Notes under the pieces: generated by a model | Database searches by the model: none | What the model was told of the DNA's origin: nothing | Seen by the model: only the letters and a program-made list of their open reading frames with translations | Position numbers and translations under genes: made by a program | In this document: piece by piece, positions 25,532 to 34,636 of the stretch | Position numbering within the stretch: the stretch's first letter is position 1 | Layout of the letters: every line of letters begins with the position of its first letter | NCBI GenBank assembly: GCA_019637685.1 | Contig: JAHBVF010000023.1 | Location: 49,758 to 113,757, forward strand | Reading direction: 5' to 3' | Origin: Caldilineaceae bacterium | Lineage (GTDB): Bacteria > Chloroflexota > Anaerolineae > Caldilineales > Caldilineaceae | Length of the DNA stretch: 64,000 nt

Positions 25532-26854
25532 TTACCCAATATCCAATTCAGCATCCAAAAGCTGCCGCGCCCGTTCGACGCGGATTTCGCCTGTTTCGAT
25601 CAACTGCTGGGCAATTGCGTCCACCCGCTCAGGCGATGCACCCGCGGCCACAGCCACCTGGCGGGCGTGGAGACGCATGTGCCCCCGCTGGATGCCATCC
25701 GTCACCAGCGCGCGCAGCGCGGCCAGATTCTGCGCCAATCCGACTGCCGCGGCCACTTCGCTCAATTCCCGCGCACTGGAGACACCCAGAATCTTCAACG
25801 CCACCTGTGCGGTTGGATGCGAGCGGGTGGCCCCCCCCACAACACCGACGGAGAGCGGCAGTTCCAGACGACCGTACAACACGGGCGGTTGGGCATCTGT
25901 ATTCGGCGGTTGTCCACAATTCGCTACTTTCCACTCCGTCAGCGCCCGATATTGCCCGTCCCGCGCCGCGTAGGCGTGACCGCCTGCCTCCACCGCGCGC
26001 CAGTCGTTGCCCGTGGCAATGAGCAGGGGGTCGATGCCATTGAAAATGCCTTTGTTGTGGGTGGCAGCCCGATAGGGGTCGGCCACAGCGAAGGCGTTGG
26101 CTTCGGTGATGGACTGGACGATCTCTTCGCCGCTGAAGTCGGGTGTGCCAAAGGCTGCGGCTGGGATGGCGACTTCGGCCCAGGCCCGGCGCTCATCGCT
26201 CAGGTTGCTCAGAATCCGCAGCAGCGCGCGCCCGCCGCTCAATCTTTCCAGCCGGGGTGCGAGCTTCTCCACTGCTGTGTTGATGGCGTTGGCCCCCATC
26301 GCGTCCCGACAGTCAAAGTGCAGGTGGACGATCAGCATGGGGCCGGTCGGTGTATGGGGCAGATGGCGCACCCGGATTTCGCGCGGCCCGCCGCCCAGCC
26401 GGGCAATCGTCGGGCTGGTGTTGGCCGCGGCCAACAGTTCTTCCTGCGCGGCCAGAATCGCGTCTTCGGCGCGCTGGGGATCCGCCACATCCAGCAGTTG
26501 CACCTGGCCGATCATCACCGGTTCTGTGCTGCCTGTGATGAAGCCGCGGCCAGCCCGGGCCAACCGGGCCGCGTGGCTCAGCGCGGCCACAATCGACGGC
26601 TCTTCCACCACCAAGGGAATCAAATATTCCTTCCCGTTGATGAGAAAGTTTGTGCCTATGCCCAAAGGCAAAGCGTAGCGACCCACCACATTTTCAATCA
26701 GTTTGTCGGCCTGGGCCAGCGAGAGGGCCTGGTCCAGCGCCAGCGCCTCTTCGCCGCGCAGACTGGCCCAGGCTGTCAACAGGGCCACCCGTTCGTCAAT
26801 TGTCTTCTGATAGAAGCCGCTCAGCCGGGAAGAGGGCCGAAAATTGGAGGTCAT
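25532..26854 (-). CDS. mvaA: Class II-type hydroxymethylglutaryl-CoA reductase
   Basis: A 440-residue HMG-CoA reductase that interconverts HMG-CoA and mevalonate. Family motifs are ENVVGRYALPLGIGTNFLINGKEYLIPLVVEEPSIVAA (with the catalytic Glu), the HFDCRDAMGANAINTAVEKL dinucleotide segment with catalytic Asp, ATHNKGIFNGIDPLLIATGNDWRAVEAGGHAYAAR with the catalytic Lys, and a C-terminal LHARQVAVAAGA with the general-acid His. The length and absence of an N-terminal membrane domain fit class II. ATG 26854 starts the family text, and an upstream in-frame extension has no match. With the synthase just downstream it forms the entry to an isoprenoid mevalonate route. Confidence 0.94.
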   Translation of the reverse strand: MTSNFRPSSRLSGFYQKTIDERVALLTAWASLRGEEALALDQALSLAQADKLIENVVGRYALPLGIGTNFLINGKEYLIPLVVEEPSIVAALSHAARLARAGRGFITGSTEPVMIGQVQLLDVADPQRAEDAILAAQEELLAAANTSPTIARLGGGPREIRVRHLPHTPTGPMLIVHLHFDCRDAMGANAINTAVEKLAPRLERLSGGRALLRILSNLSDERRAWAEVAIPAAAFGTPDFSGEEIVQSITEANAFAVADPYRAATHNKGIFNGIDPLLIATGNDWRAVEAGGHAYAARDGQYRALTEWKVANCGQPPNTDAQPPVLYGRLELPLSVGVVGGATRSHPTAQVALKILGVSSARELSEVAAAVGLAQNLAALRALVTDGIQRGHMRLHARQVAVAAGASPERVDAIAQQLIETGEIRVERARQLLDAELDIG

Positions 26855-27244
26855 CGTGAGAGTTTCTCGTTTACAATACAATACGCCGCACAGACGTGAA
26901 ATGACACTTTGGAATCGCATGTGGTTGGCAGGAAAAACCCCACCCCTTCGACAGGCTCAGGACACCGCCTGGCCCTCCCCAGCTTGGGGAGAGGACTGTC
27001 AATCCGTCAACAAAACAACAGTTCCTCCCCACACTTGGGGGAGGTTGGGAGGGGGCAAATCTTTGTCAACCACATGAGATTGTTCCCGTGAAATCCAAAA
27101 GCATCTGCCCGTATCGGCATAGCCTGTGCTATTGAAAACTGTTCTTCCAATAGACCACAAGCCCGCTGCCAGTATCTATCGTACTGAAGCCGCGCGCAAG
27201 CTGATAGCTTTTGGCAGGGGTCCCACCGCCGCGGGGCAGAATTG
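26855..27244. repeat. Repeat-rich intergenic stretch
   Basis: No gene is seen here. The word CCTTCGACAGGCTCAGGACA (26945-26964) is a dispersed repeat motif I have met in many bacterial genomes. Two short hairpins follow: CTCCCC-AGCTT-GGGGAG (26975-26991) and CCTCCCC...GGGGAGG (27024-27044). The hairpins may end or attenuate transcription from the membrane operon to the right. The left part should hold the HMG-CoA reductase promoter. Confidence 0.55.
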
Positions 27245-28666
27245 TTATAGACGGAAGGCTTTCAACACCCAGTCAACAGGGCCATCCAAAAGCTGGGGTG
27301 CAACCGCCACCGTGCTGGCAGCCACAATGGCGGAAATGGCAACCAGCGCATTGAATAGCCCTTCGGGCGCACGATCCGGTTGGCTTTTTGGATCGTAGAA
27401 GATGCGGATGAGGCGTACAAAGCCCACCACTACCCCGCCCGATGCCAGCAGCACAACTGTCGCGATGCGCCAGTCGGTTTCGGCCACTGTTTGCAGCGCG
27501 GCCCAGTGACCTGTGAATCCGGCACTGAGGGGAAAGCCAGCCAGGCCCAGACCGCCGAGCACATAGGCCAAAGTGCTCCAGGGGAGGGAACGACCTACGC
27601 CCCGCAGGGGGTCTGGATCCAGCGAACCGACTGTTCGGCGCAGATGGGCCAACCCCGCGGCCCCAGCCAACACACTAATAATCCGTAGAGCGAAGAGAAA
27701 AACAATGAGTGGCCAAATGGACGTGTCCGATGACGCCAGTAGCAGGAGAATCAATCCCCAATCGTGGAGCAGGGCATATCCCCACAGTCGCCCAGGATGG
27801 CTGGAACCCGCCGCGGCCAACCCACCCCACACAGCAGTCAACAGCCCGGCCCCGGTCAGCCACAGGCTTAGATCAGAGCGTTCGTAGACAAAGGGGAAGA
27901 GTATGTTTATGCGGAAAAGCAGGGCCAGCGCGGCCAATTGATAGAGCAGCAGAAGCAGGGCCACCGCGATGGGCGGCGCATCCTCGGCCATGGCCGGGCC
28001 TGCGCTGTGGAAAGGAGCCGGGGCCAGCAGCAGCAGCAAGCCCAGCCCCAGGAGCCGGGCCGCGGCCGCGGCCGCCACGCCGTCCTGGGGGTTGATCGCC
28101 AGGGAATCGATGTACCAGGTGGCCAGTATAAAGAGAGGGAAAGCCAGCAACGGCGGCAACAGGCTGCGCAAGGGGCCGAGCGTCTTCCCCAATCGCCCGG
28201 CCTGAAGAATATAAATGCCCAGACTTGCCAACAGGGCAAGCAGGCCCGGAACCAACAGAATTGGCTCTACAGGTGCATCTGTCAATAGCACAAGGAATCC
28301 ATAGCCGCTGGCGGTGAGCAGCGCGATGGGCGGAAAGCTGCGCCCTTGGCTGGTCGCCGCGTTGAGCAGGAGCGCGAGGGCTGTCAGGAAAAGGGTAAGG
28401 GTCAGAATGGGCACAGCGGTCGGTGTCAGTTGAAATGTCAGACCCAGGCGCGTCACAACGGCTTGCATATCCACGCGGAGCAGACCACCCAACAGATTGA
28501 CCAGCCCATCTGTCGTTGTTGCCCGCAGGAGCAGCAACGACAGCAGCGCACAGACCAGACCCGTCAGCACCGAAACCGGTTGTTCCCAGCGCCGGAAGAG
28601 ATAGGTGAGCAGTGTGAGAAGCAGCAGAATGGCTGCCAGAAAGATCGGGAAGGAAAGAGAAATCAC
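27245..28666 (-). CDS. Complex-I/Mrp antiporter-like membrane subunit (NuoN/NuoM-like)
   Basis: A 473-residue protein with about 13-14 hydrophobic segments in the arrangement of proton-conducting NuoL/M/N and MrpA/D subunits. The broken helix signature is recognisable as PAPFHSAGPAMAEDAPPIAVALLLL (family: K-x-PFHxWLPdAmxxAP...). The second half shows the family helix LGGLGLAGFPLSAGFTGHW. The Lys that normally precedes PFH in the proton path is missing: LLLLLAPAPFH has no basic residue there. The usual fifth-helix Glu is also not obvious. The GTG/ATG region overlaps the stop of the upstream membrane gene (28663-28666). No NADH-binding or FeS subunit is encoded nearby. Confidence 0.8.
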   Translation of the reverse strand: MISLSFPIFLAAILLLLTLLTYLFRRWEQPVSVLTGLVCALLSLLLLRATTTDGLVNLLGGLLRVDMQAVVTRLGLTFQLTPTAVPILTLTLFLTALALLLNAATSQGRSFPPIALLTASGYGFLVLLTDAPVEPILLVPGLLALLASLGIYILQAGRLGKTLGPLRSLLPPLLAFPLFILATWYIDSLAINPQDGVAAAAAARLLGLGLLLLLAPAPFHSAGPAMAEDAPPIAVALLLLLYQLAALALLFRINILFPFVYERSDLSLWLTGAGLLTAVWGGLAAAGSSHPGRLWGYALLHDWGLILLLLASSDTSIWPLIVFLFALRIISVLAGAAGLAHLRRTVGSLDPDPLRGVGRSLPWSTLAYVLGGLGLAGFPLSAGFTGHWAALQTVAETDWRIATVVLLASGGVVVGFVRLIRIFYDPKSQPDRAPEGLFNALVAISAIVAASTVAVAPQLLDGPVDWVLKAFRL

Positions 28667-29394
28667 GGGCGGTGAACCTCCTGACTGGTCTCACTGCTGC
28701 CCGTCAGCCTGTGCAGAAATCTGGTTGCCTGCGTTCCCAGAGATGGCTGGGGCGGGACAGCGGCAGGGAATACCGCATCTGTCAGGGGGCGATTATCCTC
28801 TGCCAAGGAGAGATTCTCGGCCACTATCAGATAGCTGCAGGCCAGGGAGACCAGCAGGAAAATTCCGCCCAGCAGAACAACCACAACCGCGGCGGGCGCG
28901 ATGGCGATCAGCGCCACCTCTGCACCGATCAGCCAGAGCAGCAGCGCAAATGCGCTTGTCAATGCGCCTTCTCCCGTGGCAATGCCAAAGAGCGCACAGA
29001 TGCCCAGCCACAGGACAAAACGGGTAAGCTGTTCATCGAGCAACGGCAATACTTCGGCCACTGGAGTCGAACTGAGAAAGAGGATGGCAAACCCCAGAAG
29101 GAGCAGGCGGAAGATAAGGGTTCCGATTCGTCCTGGCGGAAGATCCCTATTGGATTGCAAAATGGAAAGAAAGAGGATGACCAGACAGCTGAGGACGATA
29201 CAGGCAAAAACAGTGGCCCACCAACCGGGCATCACCCCCCGTTGCATGGCAACCTGGCCAGCCAGCAATTGGATGAAGAAAATTCCAGGCAGGCTAATTC
29301 GCCAATCCCACGTGACCACCACCAACCCCGCCAACAGGCCGGCCAGAATCAGCGGAAGAGAGGAGAGCCAGAAGTCGAGCAGAAATTCAGGCAT
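28663..29394 (-). CDS. Polytopic membrane protein of the antiporter-like operon
   Basis: A 243-residue protein with about seven hydrophobic segments and a polar C-terminal tail (about 45 residues). I do not recognise a family. By position between two NuoL/M/N-like genes it could play the part of the small NuoJ/K or MrpC-like subunits, and the segment FALLLWLIGAEVALIAIAPAA with a buried Glu is reminiscent of NuoK. This is a guess from context. The start MPEFLLDFW at 29394 follows the upstream stop by four bases, and the end overlaps the next gene by four bases (28663-28666), so translation is probably coupled. Confidence 0.65.
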   Translation of the reverse strand: MPEFLLDFWLSSLPLILAGLLAGLVVVTWDWRISLPGIFFIQLLAGQVAMQRGVMPGWWATVFACIVLSCLVILFLSILQSNRDLPPGRIGTLIFRLLLLGFAILFLSSTPVAEVLPLLDEQLTRFVLWLGICALFGIATGEGALTSAFALLLWLIGAEVALIAIAPAAVVVVLLGGIFLLVSLACSYLIVAENLSLAEDNRPLTDAVFPAAVPPQPSLGTQATRFLHRLTGSSETSQEVHRP

Positions 29395-29398
29395 ACCA

Positions 29399-31165
29399 TC
29401 AACCCAGCAGGTAGAGACTGATGAGAACGAACGCAATCGACCAGCCAATCGCGCCCCGTCCTTCCAGAACGCCTATGGCTGCTTCCCAGGCCGAAGCACT
29501 GTGTCTGCCGCCCCAGCCGGTAAACTGGGCAAACCATTCCAATCCGGCCAGATTGGCAAAACGATCCGGCCAACGGCCCAGCCATTGCCAAAAGATGGGG
29601 CGGGCCAGCGCCAGCCCCATGCCAAGCAGCAAGGGAAGAACCAGTGTGAGCCAGACGGGAACATCCGCCACCGCGCTGGGTGGGTTGCCCACATTGGCGG
29701 GGATGGTGTCTGAGATGGCAGTGAGCGCGGCAATGAATTGGGGGAAGATGCCCGCCACCACCAGCGGCATTGCCAGAATGACCGAAGAAAAGAGCAGACG
29801 CCACACCAGCGGTGAAGGCGGCCCGCTGACTTCTTGGCCCGGAGCTCCCCAACTGCGCAACATAGCCGACACATACACAGTCTGGGAGAGGGTGTAGATA
29901 ATAAAGAAGGGCATGACCAGATTGCCGGAAAATTCGCCGCTTAGCAAGCGGGCAACCGCGGATTGGGTGAGAAAGCCGGGGGTAAAGGGCACGCCCACCA
30001 GAGCCAGCGCGCCCACACTGACCGGAACCTGCCAACCCCATTCCCGCCATATCCGTTCGCCCACCAGCCATAGACCACCCCCCAGGGCAAAGGTTGTGGT
30101 GGGCCAGATCAGCGCGGCTGGTCCCCGCGCGCCGGAAAGAATACTGGTGAGGCCAGCAATGCTCACAGATGTGATCAGCACAAATGTGGTGTGGCCGGGT
30201 TTCTCGCTGACTGTGTAGGCAGCCACCGCGCTGGCCAGCAACGCCATCAGCACAAAGGCCACAAAGATGGGCTGCAGGAGAAGCTCTTTGCCACCCAATC
30301 CACTGGCCCACCCCAGAAGCCAGAGTCCACACGCACCGGGCACCAGTTGGTCAAGAAAGCGGTTGGGCAAGCTCAGGCGCAGGCGGTTGGCCGGCAGCAG
30401 CCACAGATGAAAGGGATAGGCGCCCGCCCGGATGGCAGCCGCCACCAGCAACAGGGCAATCGTCTCCGGGGGCAGAGCACCCCCCAATAGGGGCTGGCTG
30501 GGGCCAGACGTGCCCGCGGGCAGCAGACCGATGAGCAACAGCAGCGCACCAAACAGGCTGAAGCCCTGGGCCTGGTTGACGACCAGCGAGATGGCAGGGC
30601 TGTTGTTTTGCTCACCAGTTTCCATCGAAGGAGGCGAAAGCGCGTTGCGGGCCAGGATCAGCAGATCCATCACCACCCACGTCAAGGTAACTGTGAGCAG
30701 ATTGCCACTGCCCACAAAGAGCAGGGCTGTGGCCAGGATTGCCAGATTGGAGGTGAGGGTGACTGTGATGGGGTGTACAATTTCGGCTGCGGTCTCGTCC
30801 GCATTGGCTGGAATAAAAACGCTGAGCAAAATGGCGACACCGCCCAGCAGCAGAATCAACACCGATACATACCAGTTCCAGCCGTCGCCGACCCAAAGCA
30901 GATTGGTTGACCCTGGAAGAACAAAGGGTTGCCACGGACGGCTGTAGATGGGGACGACCGGCTGAATACGCAGCCCGACTGTCTGTATGACAGCAATCAG
31001 CCAAAAGACAAAAGCCGCTGTGCCGGTCAGGTCCAGATTGACTGTGAGTTTGCCAATCTGCCAAACCAGGAGCGCGCCAATGGAGAGGACCAGTGGTGGA
31101 CCAATCGGGGACGTGAGCAGATCGAGTAGAAAGCTAAGGATTATCACAAATGAAAATTGTATCAC
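29399..31165 (-). CDS. Complex-I/Mrp antiporter-like membrane subunit (NuoL/NuoM-like)
   Basis: A 588-residue protein with about 14-16 hydrophobic segments. The characteristic discontinuous-helix motif appears as IRAGAYPFHLWLLPANRL, with Arg where the family has Lys before PFHxWL. The Glu of the family WExxxL segment seems replaced by Asp (LTWVVMDLLIL). The second antiporter-like half follows with ALVGVPFTPGFLTQS. Such subunits move H+ or Na+ when driven by a redox arm. The start is a GTG at 31165 without a strong ribosome site, so a later in-frame start is possible. The last base lies four bases before the next membrane gene. Confidence 0.8.
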   Translation of the reverse strand: MIQFSFVIILSFLLDLLTSPIGPPLVLSIGALLVWQIGKLTVNLDLTGTAAFVFWLIAVIQTVGLRIQPVVPIYSRPWQPFVLPGSTNLLWVGDGWNWYVSVLILLLGGVAILLSVFIPANADETAAEIVHPITVTLTSNLAILATALLFVGSGNLLTVTLTWVVMDLLILARNALSPPSMETGEQNNSPAISLVVNQAQGFSLFGALLLLIGLLPAGTSGPSQPLLGGALPPETIALLLVAAAIRAGAYPFHLWLLPANRLRLSLPNRFLDQLVPGACGLWLLGWASGLGGKELLLQPIFVAFVLMALLASAVAAYTVSEKPGHTTFVLITSVSIAGLTSILSGARGPAALIWPTTTFALGGGLWLVGERIWREWGWQVPVSVGALALVGVPFTPGFLTQSAVARLLSGEFSGNLVMPFFIIYTLSQTVYVSAMLRSWGAPGQEVSGPPSPLVWRLLFSSVILAMPLVVAGIFPQFIAALTAISDTIPANVGNPPSAVADVPVWLTLVLPLLLGMGLALARPIFWQWLGRWPDRFANLAGLEWFAQFTGWGGRHSASAWEAAIGVLEGRGAIGWSIAFVLISLYLLG

Positions 31166-31183
31166 AAATGGGGGCGAATTTTG

Positions 31184-31567
31184 CTATTTGGCCCGTCGCT
31201 GGCGAAACTCGCCCAGAATGCCGCCGACTGTGCAGAAAGCCGCGGCCAGAATGGCAAAGCTCCAATTGTTGCCGGGCAGGACGAAGAGAGCCAGCACAGG
31301 CACGCTGAGCAAACCGCCCAGGGCCGTGTGGATGGCCGCGCGTTGTCCCACATAGGCGGCTGTGGCCAGCCCGGCGATGATAGCAGCCGCCAGTGTCAGA
31401 CCCGCCAACAGTCCACTGCCCACACCGCTCACGCTGCCCGCCAGCAGGGCCAGTGTTACGAGCAAAAGATTGGCAGCCAGGGCAAAGATGATTCCGGCAG
31501 GGCGCAGGGGTGGACGGTTGGGCATGGCAGTCTCCGGTGTGGAAGGGGGCGCAGGCTTTCCATTCAT
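31184..31567 (-). CDS. Small four-helix membrane protein
   Basis: A 127-residue protein with a short Pro-rich cytoplasmic start (MNGKPAPPSTPETAMPNRPPL), four hydrophobic segments and a basic end (GEFRQRRAK). There is no recognised family. The start ATG 31567 overlaps the TGA of the selenoprotein-like gene as ATGA (31564-31567), and the next operon gene begins 18 bases after its stop. It may be an accessory subunit of the antiporter-like complex. A longer open frame upstream is a shadow of the reductase gene. Confidence 0.65.
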   Translation of the reverse strand: MNGKPAPPSTPETAMPNRPPLRPAGIIFALAANLLLVTLALLAGSVSGVGSGLLAGLTLAAAIIAGLATAAYVGQRAAIHTALGGLLSVPVLALFVLPGNNWSFAILAAAFCTVGGILGEFRQRRAK

Positions 31568-32412
31568 AATTTTCCCTGCAATTGCGCCCAGATTGGCTCT
31601 GTGTACGTCTGACGTCGCCAGCGATAGCCCGGCTCGGCAATGGTTCCCGGCTGGTCGGCCTGGCGCAACAGTTGCAGGCAGTCGAAAAGAATCGTTCGCT
31701 GCTGGGCGGGCGCATTTGCTTCGCCCAGGGGATGGCCCAGGGGCCATTTGACAAAGAGTGCGCGCGGCACCCCCACATTTTCGGTCAGGTCCCGGGCCAG
31801 CGACACTGCCACTGTGGGGATGCCCGCCGCTTCGATCTCCCTTGCGATCAGTCCCACGGACCGATTGCAGAGTCCTCAGGCAGGCGTGAGAAAGGCAAAG
31901 TCTACCCCATCGGCCCGCAGTTTGGCCGCGATCTCTGGCGCTGTCTTTTTCTGCAAATCGCGCAGATGCTCGCCTTCGAGATGGCCCATCAGTCCAAAGT
32001 GGCGAGGCCCCACCCGGCCAACAATTCCCCGCTGGGCCAGTTCCCGGAAGTGTTCCAACGGGAAGATCACATTTAGGTCCTGGCCCGCGCTGGTGTGGTT
32101 GTAGTAGTCGTGGGTGATGGTCAGGTCAGCCAGTGTGACGTCGCCAGGAATCTCGCGCAGGGAAGCGTCGCCGTCGGGATCGGCCATATCAAAGGGCGTC
32201 TGGCTGGTCAAATGGACACCGCCGGTGGTGATAATCGCCACCGAAGCGTCGGCCAGCGCTTTTTCCAGCCGGGCAAAGGGAATCGGTCCATCCGCGCTGT
32301 GGGGCGCACCGCGGGCAAAGCGGCCTGCCCACCACTGAGTCACCGCGGGGATGGCATACAGCCGGTTTTGCAGGCGTTGGATAAGACTGACTGAACTATT
32401 GGGATTGCCCAT
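31564..32412 (-). CDS. GrdB-type (glycine/betaine/proline reductase selenoprotein B family) protein with in-frame UGA
   Basis: Read through one in-frame TGA (31876-31878, codon 179), this is a 282-residue member of the selenoprotein B family. Before the TGA: VAIITTGGVHL, DGDASLREIP, LTITHDYYNHTSAGQDLNVIFPLEHFREL, VGPRHFGLMGHL and FAFLTPA. After it, in the same frame: GLCNRSVGLIAREIEAAGIPTVAVSL, then PRALFVKWPLGHPLGEANAP, exactly the expected continuation. The UGA sits in a U-x-x-C position where relatives carry Cys or selenocysteine. A stem-loop 10 bases after the UGA fits a bacterial SECIS. Family enzymes do reductive cleavage of amino-acid-type substrates. It heads a coupled membrane-protein operon. 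A nonsense mutation is the alternative. Confidence 0.82.
31847..31878 (-). promoter_or_regulatory. UGA codon plus candidate bacterial SECIS stem-loop
   Basis: After the TGA (31878-31876) come ten bases, then the stem ATCGGTCC / GGACTGAT (31865-31858 with 31854-31847; eight pairs, one G-U) closed by the loop GTG. UGA-to-loop distance is 18 bases and the loop begins with G, both within what is known for SelB-binding SECIS elements. Confidence 0.65.
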
Positions 32413-32606
32413 TTTGGCTTGCTTCCGCTATGATAGACTGAAGAACACAGATTTACGCAGGTGCGCGGGCCTCACGGCTTGTGCTGGCCGGACAGTGCTT
32501 GCCATTGTACGGTGTGTGCTGATCCGTGGCAAACTGTCGCCTGGTACGATCCGTTTGAGGATACAGCCCTCACACCTGTTTCCCCAATCTCTCAAAGGAT
32601 TCTCGT

Positions 32607-34499
32607 ATGGCCCATCACGGCAACTGGTGGCGATATATCACCCACGACCCAGCGCGGGATCGCCCCCGCGTTTCCCGCCAACTGCTGGTCCGGGTATTTC
32701 GTTATGCCCGGGTCTATTGGCAGGCAGTGGTGATTAGCCTGGTGATTATCGCTCTCATCTCTTTGATTGAACTGATCCCCCCCCTGCTCTATCGGGAACT
32801 GATCGACACTGTGTTGCCCAACCAGCAGTGGGGACGACTTAATCTGTTGGCCCTGGGAATGATCTCGATCCCCATTGCCAGCGGTCTGCTGGGGGTGGCC
32901 CAGCGCTACTTCAATTCCCGGGTTGGGGAAGGCATTATCTACGATCTGCGCCAGGAGCTATACACCCACTTGCAGCGGATGTCCTTGCGCTTCTTTACCC
33001 ACACCAAATCCGGGGATATTATCTCCCGGCTGAACAACGATGTGGTGGGCGCGCAGGGCGCTATCGCCAATACGATTCCCAACCTGCTCACAAATATCTT
33101 CACCCTGACCTCCACCCTGGCTGTTATGCTGACGATTGAGTGGCGCTTGACCCTCCTGGCGATTGTTGTGTTGCCCTTTTTTATTCTGCCCGCGCGGCGG
33201 GTGGGGTTGATTCTGCGCCAGATTCGGCGCAAGTCCATGGAACTTAACGCGGAGATGTCCAGCTCCATCAGCGAGACACTGAACGTCAACGGCGCGTTGT
33301 TGGTCAAGACTTTTGGCCGGGGTCGCTATGAGGTGGCGCGCTTTGAAAAGACCAATCAAGAAGTGCGGGAAATCGGTATTCGCCAGGCGATGGTGGGGCG
33401 CTGGTTTTTTCTGGGCTTGAGCATTTCTGGCGCGGTGGGGACGGCCCTGATCTATTGGGTGGGCGGCCGCTTTGTACTGGAGGATGTCATCACTGTCGGT
33501 ACAATTGTGGCCTTCGCTGCCTATTTGGGCCGACTCTACGGGCCGCTCTCTTCTTTGGCCAATGTCCCAGTGGAGTTTGCCCGTGCCCTGGTCAGCTTCG
33601 AGCGGGTTTTCGAATATCTCGATATACCGGTGGAGATCGCGGACAAGCCTGACGCTGTGGAACTGCAAGCCGTACGCGGTGATATCCGTTTTGAGGATGT
33701 CTCCTTCCGTTATGCCGCGCCCGATTCCTTGCCCAGCGCAGCCGTCAACGATGCCGCCCCCCCGATTCCCGTCTCTTCCCGTGCCCAAGCCCTGCAATCC
33801 CTTTCCTTCCACATTGAACCGGGCGAACTGGTGGCCCTGGTTGGCCCCAGCGGCGCGGGCAAAACGACGATCACCTATCTGCTGCCCCGGCTCTACGACC
33901 CGACGGAGGGCCGGGTGCTGTTGGACGGTCACGACCTGCGGGATGTGACGCTGGAGTCCCTGGCCCGACAGATTGGGATGGTGACACAGGAAACGTATCT
34001 GCTCCACGACACCTTCGCGGCCAATCTGCGCTATGCCAAACAGGACGCCACCCAGTCCGAGATGGAGGCCGCCTGCCGGGCCGCCAATATACACGAGTTT
34101 ATAGCGGGATTGCCCGACGGCTATGAAACGCTGGTGGGCGAGCGAGGCTATCGGCTCAGCGGTGGCGAGAAGCAGCGGCTGGCGATTGCCCGGGTGATCC
34201 TCAAAGACCCCCGCATCCTCATTCTGGACGAGGCCACCGCCCATTTGGATTCCCAGAGCGAGGCGCTGATCCAGGCTGCCTTAGAACCCCTCTTTGCCGG
34301 GCGCACCAGCTTTGTCATCGCCCACCGGCTCTCTACAATTCTGGCCGCGGACAAAATTCTGGTGATGGACGAGGGGCGACTGGTGGAGCAGGGCAGCCAC
34401 GCCGAACTCTTTGCGCTGAACGGGCTGTATGCCGACCTCTACCGCACCCAATTCCGGGCCAGCCAGTCCGGGTTGGAGGTGATGGCTGGGATGGCGTAG
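32607..34499 (+). CDS. ABC exporter, fused permease-ATPase (multidrug/lipid type)
   Basis: A 630-residue half-transporter. Six transmembrane helices occupy about residues 45-335 (from YWQAVVISLVIIALISLIE). The nucleotide-binding domain has Walker A VGPSGAGKTT, Q-loop MVTQETYLLHDT, signature LSGGEKQRLAIARVI, Walker B ILILDEATAHLD and the switch His in VIAHRLSTI. It works as a dimer, probably as a homodimer since no second half-gene is adjacent. The substrate is unknown. There is an insertion of about 20 residues (SLPSAAVNDAAPPIPVSS) early in the ATPase domain. ATG 32607 is divergent from the selenoprotein-like operon and shares a 194-base promoter region with it. Confidence 0.95.
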   Translation: MAHHGNWWRYITHDPARDRPRVSRQLLVRVFRYARVYWQAVVISLVIIALISLIELIPPLLYRELIDTVLPNQQWGRLNLLALGMISIPIASGLLGVAQRYFNSRVGEGIIYDLRQELYTHLQRMSLRFFTHTKSGDIISRLNNDVVGAQGAIANTIPNLLTNIFTLTSTLAVMLTIEWRLTLLAIVVLPFFILPARRVGLILRQIRRKSMELNAEMSSSISETLNVNGALLVKTFGRGRYEVARFEKTNQEVREIGIRQAMVGRWFFLGLSISGAVGTALIYWVGGRFVLEDVITVGTIVAFAAYLGRLYGPLSSLANVPVEFARALVSFERVFEYLDIPVEIADKPDAVELQAVRGDIRFEDVSFRYAAPDSLPSAAVNDAAPPIPVSSRAQALQSLSFHIEPGELVALVGPSGAGKTTITYLLPRLYDPTEGRVLLDGHDLRDVTLESLARQIGMVTQETYLLHDTFAANLRYAKQDATQSEMEAACRAANIHEFIAGLPDGYETLVGERGYRLSGGEKQRLAIARVILKDPRILILDEATAHLDSQSEALIQAALEPLFAGRTSFVIAHRLSTILAADKILVMDEGRLVEQGSHAELFALNGLYADLYRTQFRASQSGLEVMAGMA

Positions 34500-34636
34500 A
34501 GTTAACTACACAGGTGGCTTTACGCCTGAATCAGAAGTTGTCGGTGTTTGGGTTTCATTGGGGTAACAGCGGAGATTCTGGCGGCTGTGAAGGCACAGCC
34601 CTGGCTAAGTCTTGCGTGTAGCGGGGAAGAAAATGA

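Noticed and set aside
27245..31165. Part of a complete nuo (complex I) operon
   Set aside because: No NuoA-K order, no NADH/FeS/quinone-binding subunits and altered key residues. Only antiporter-like subunits are present.
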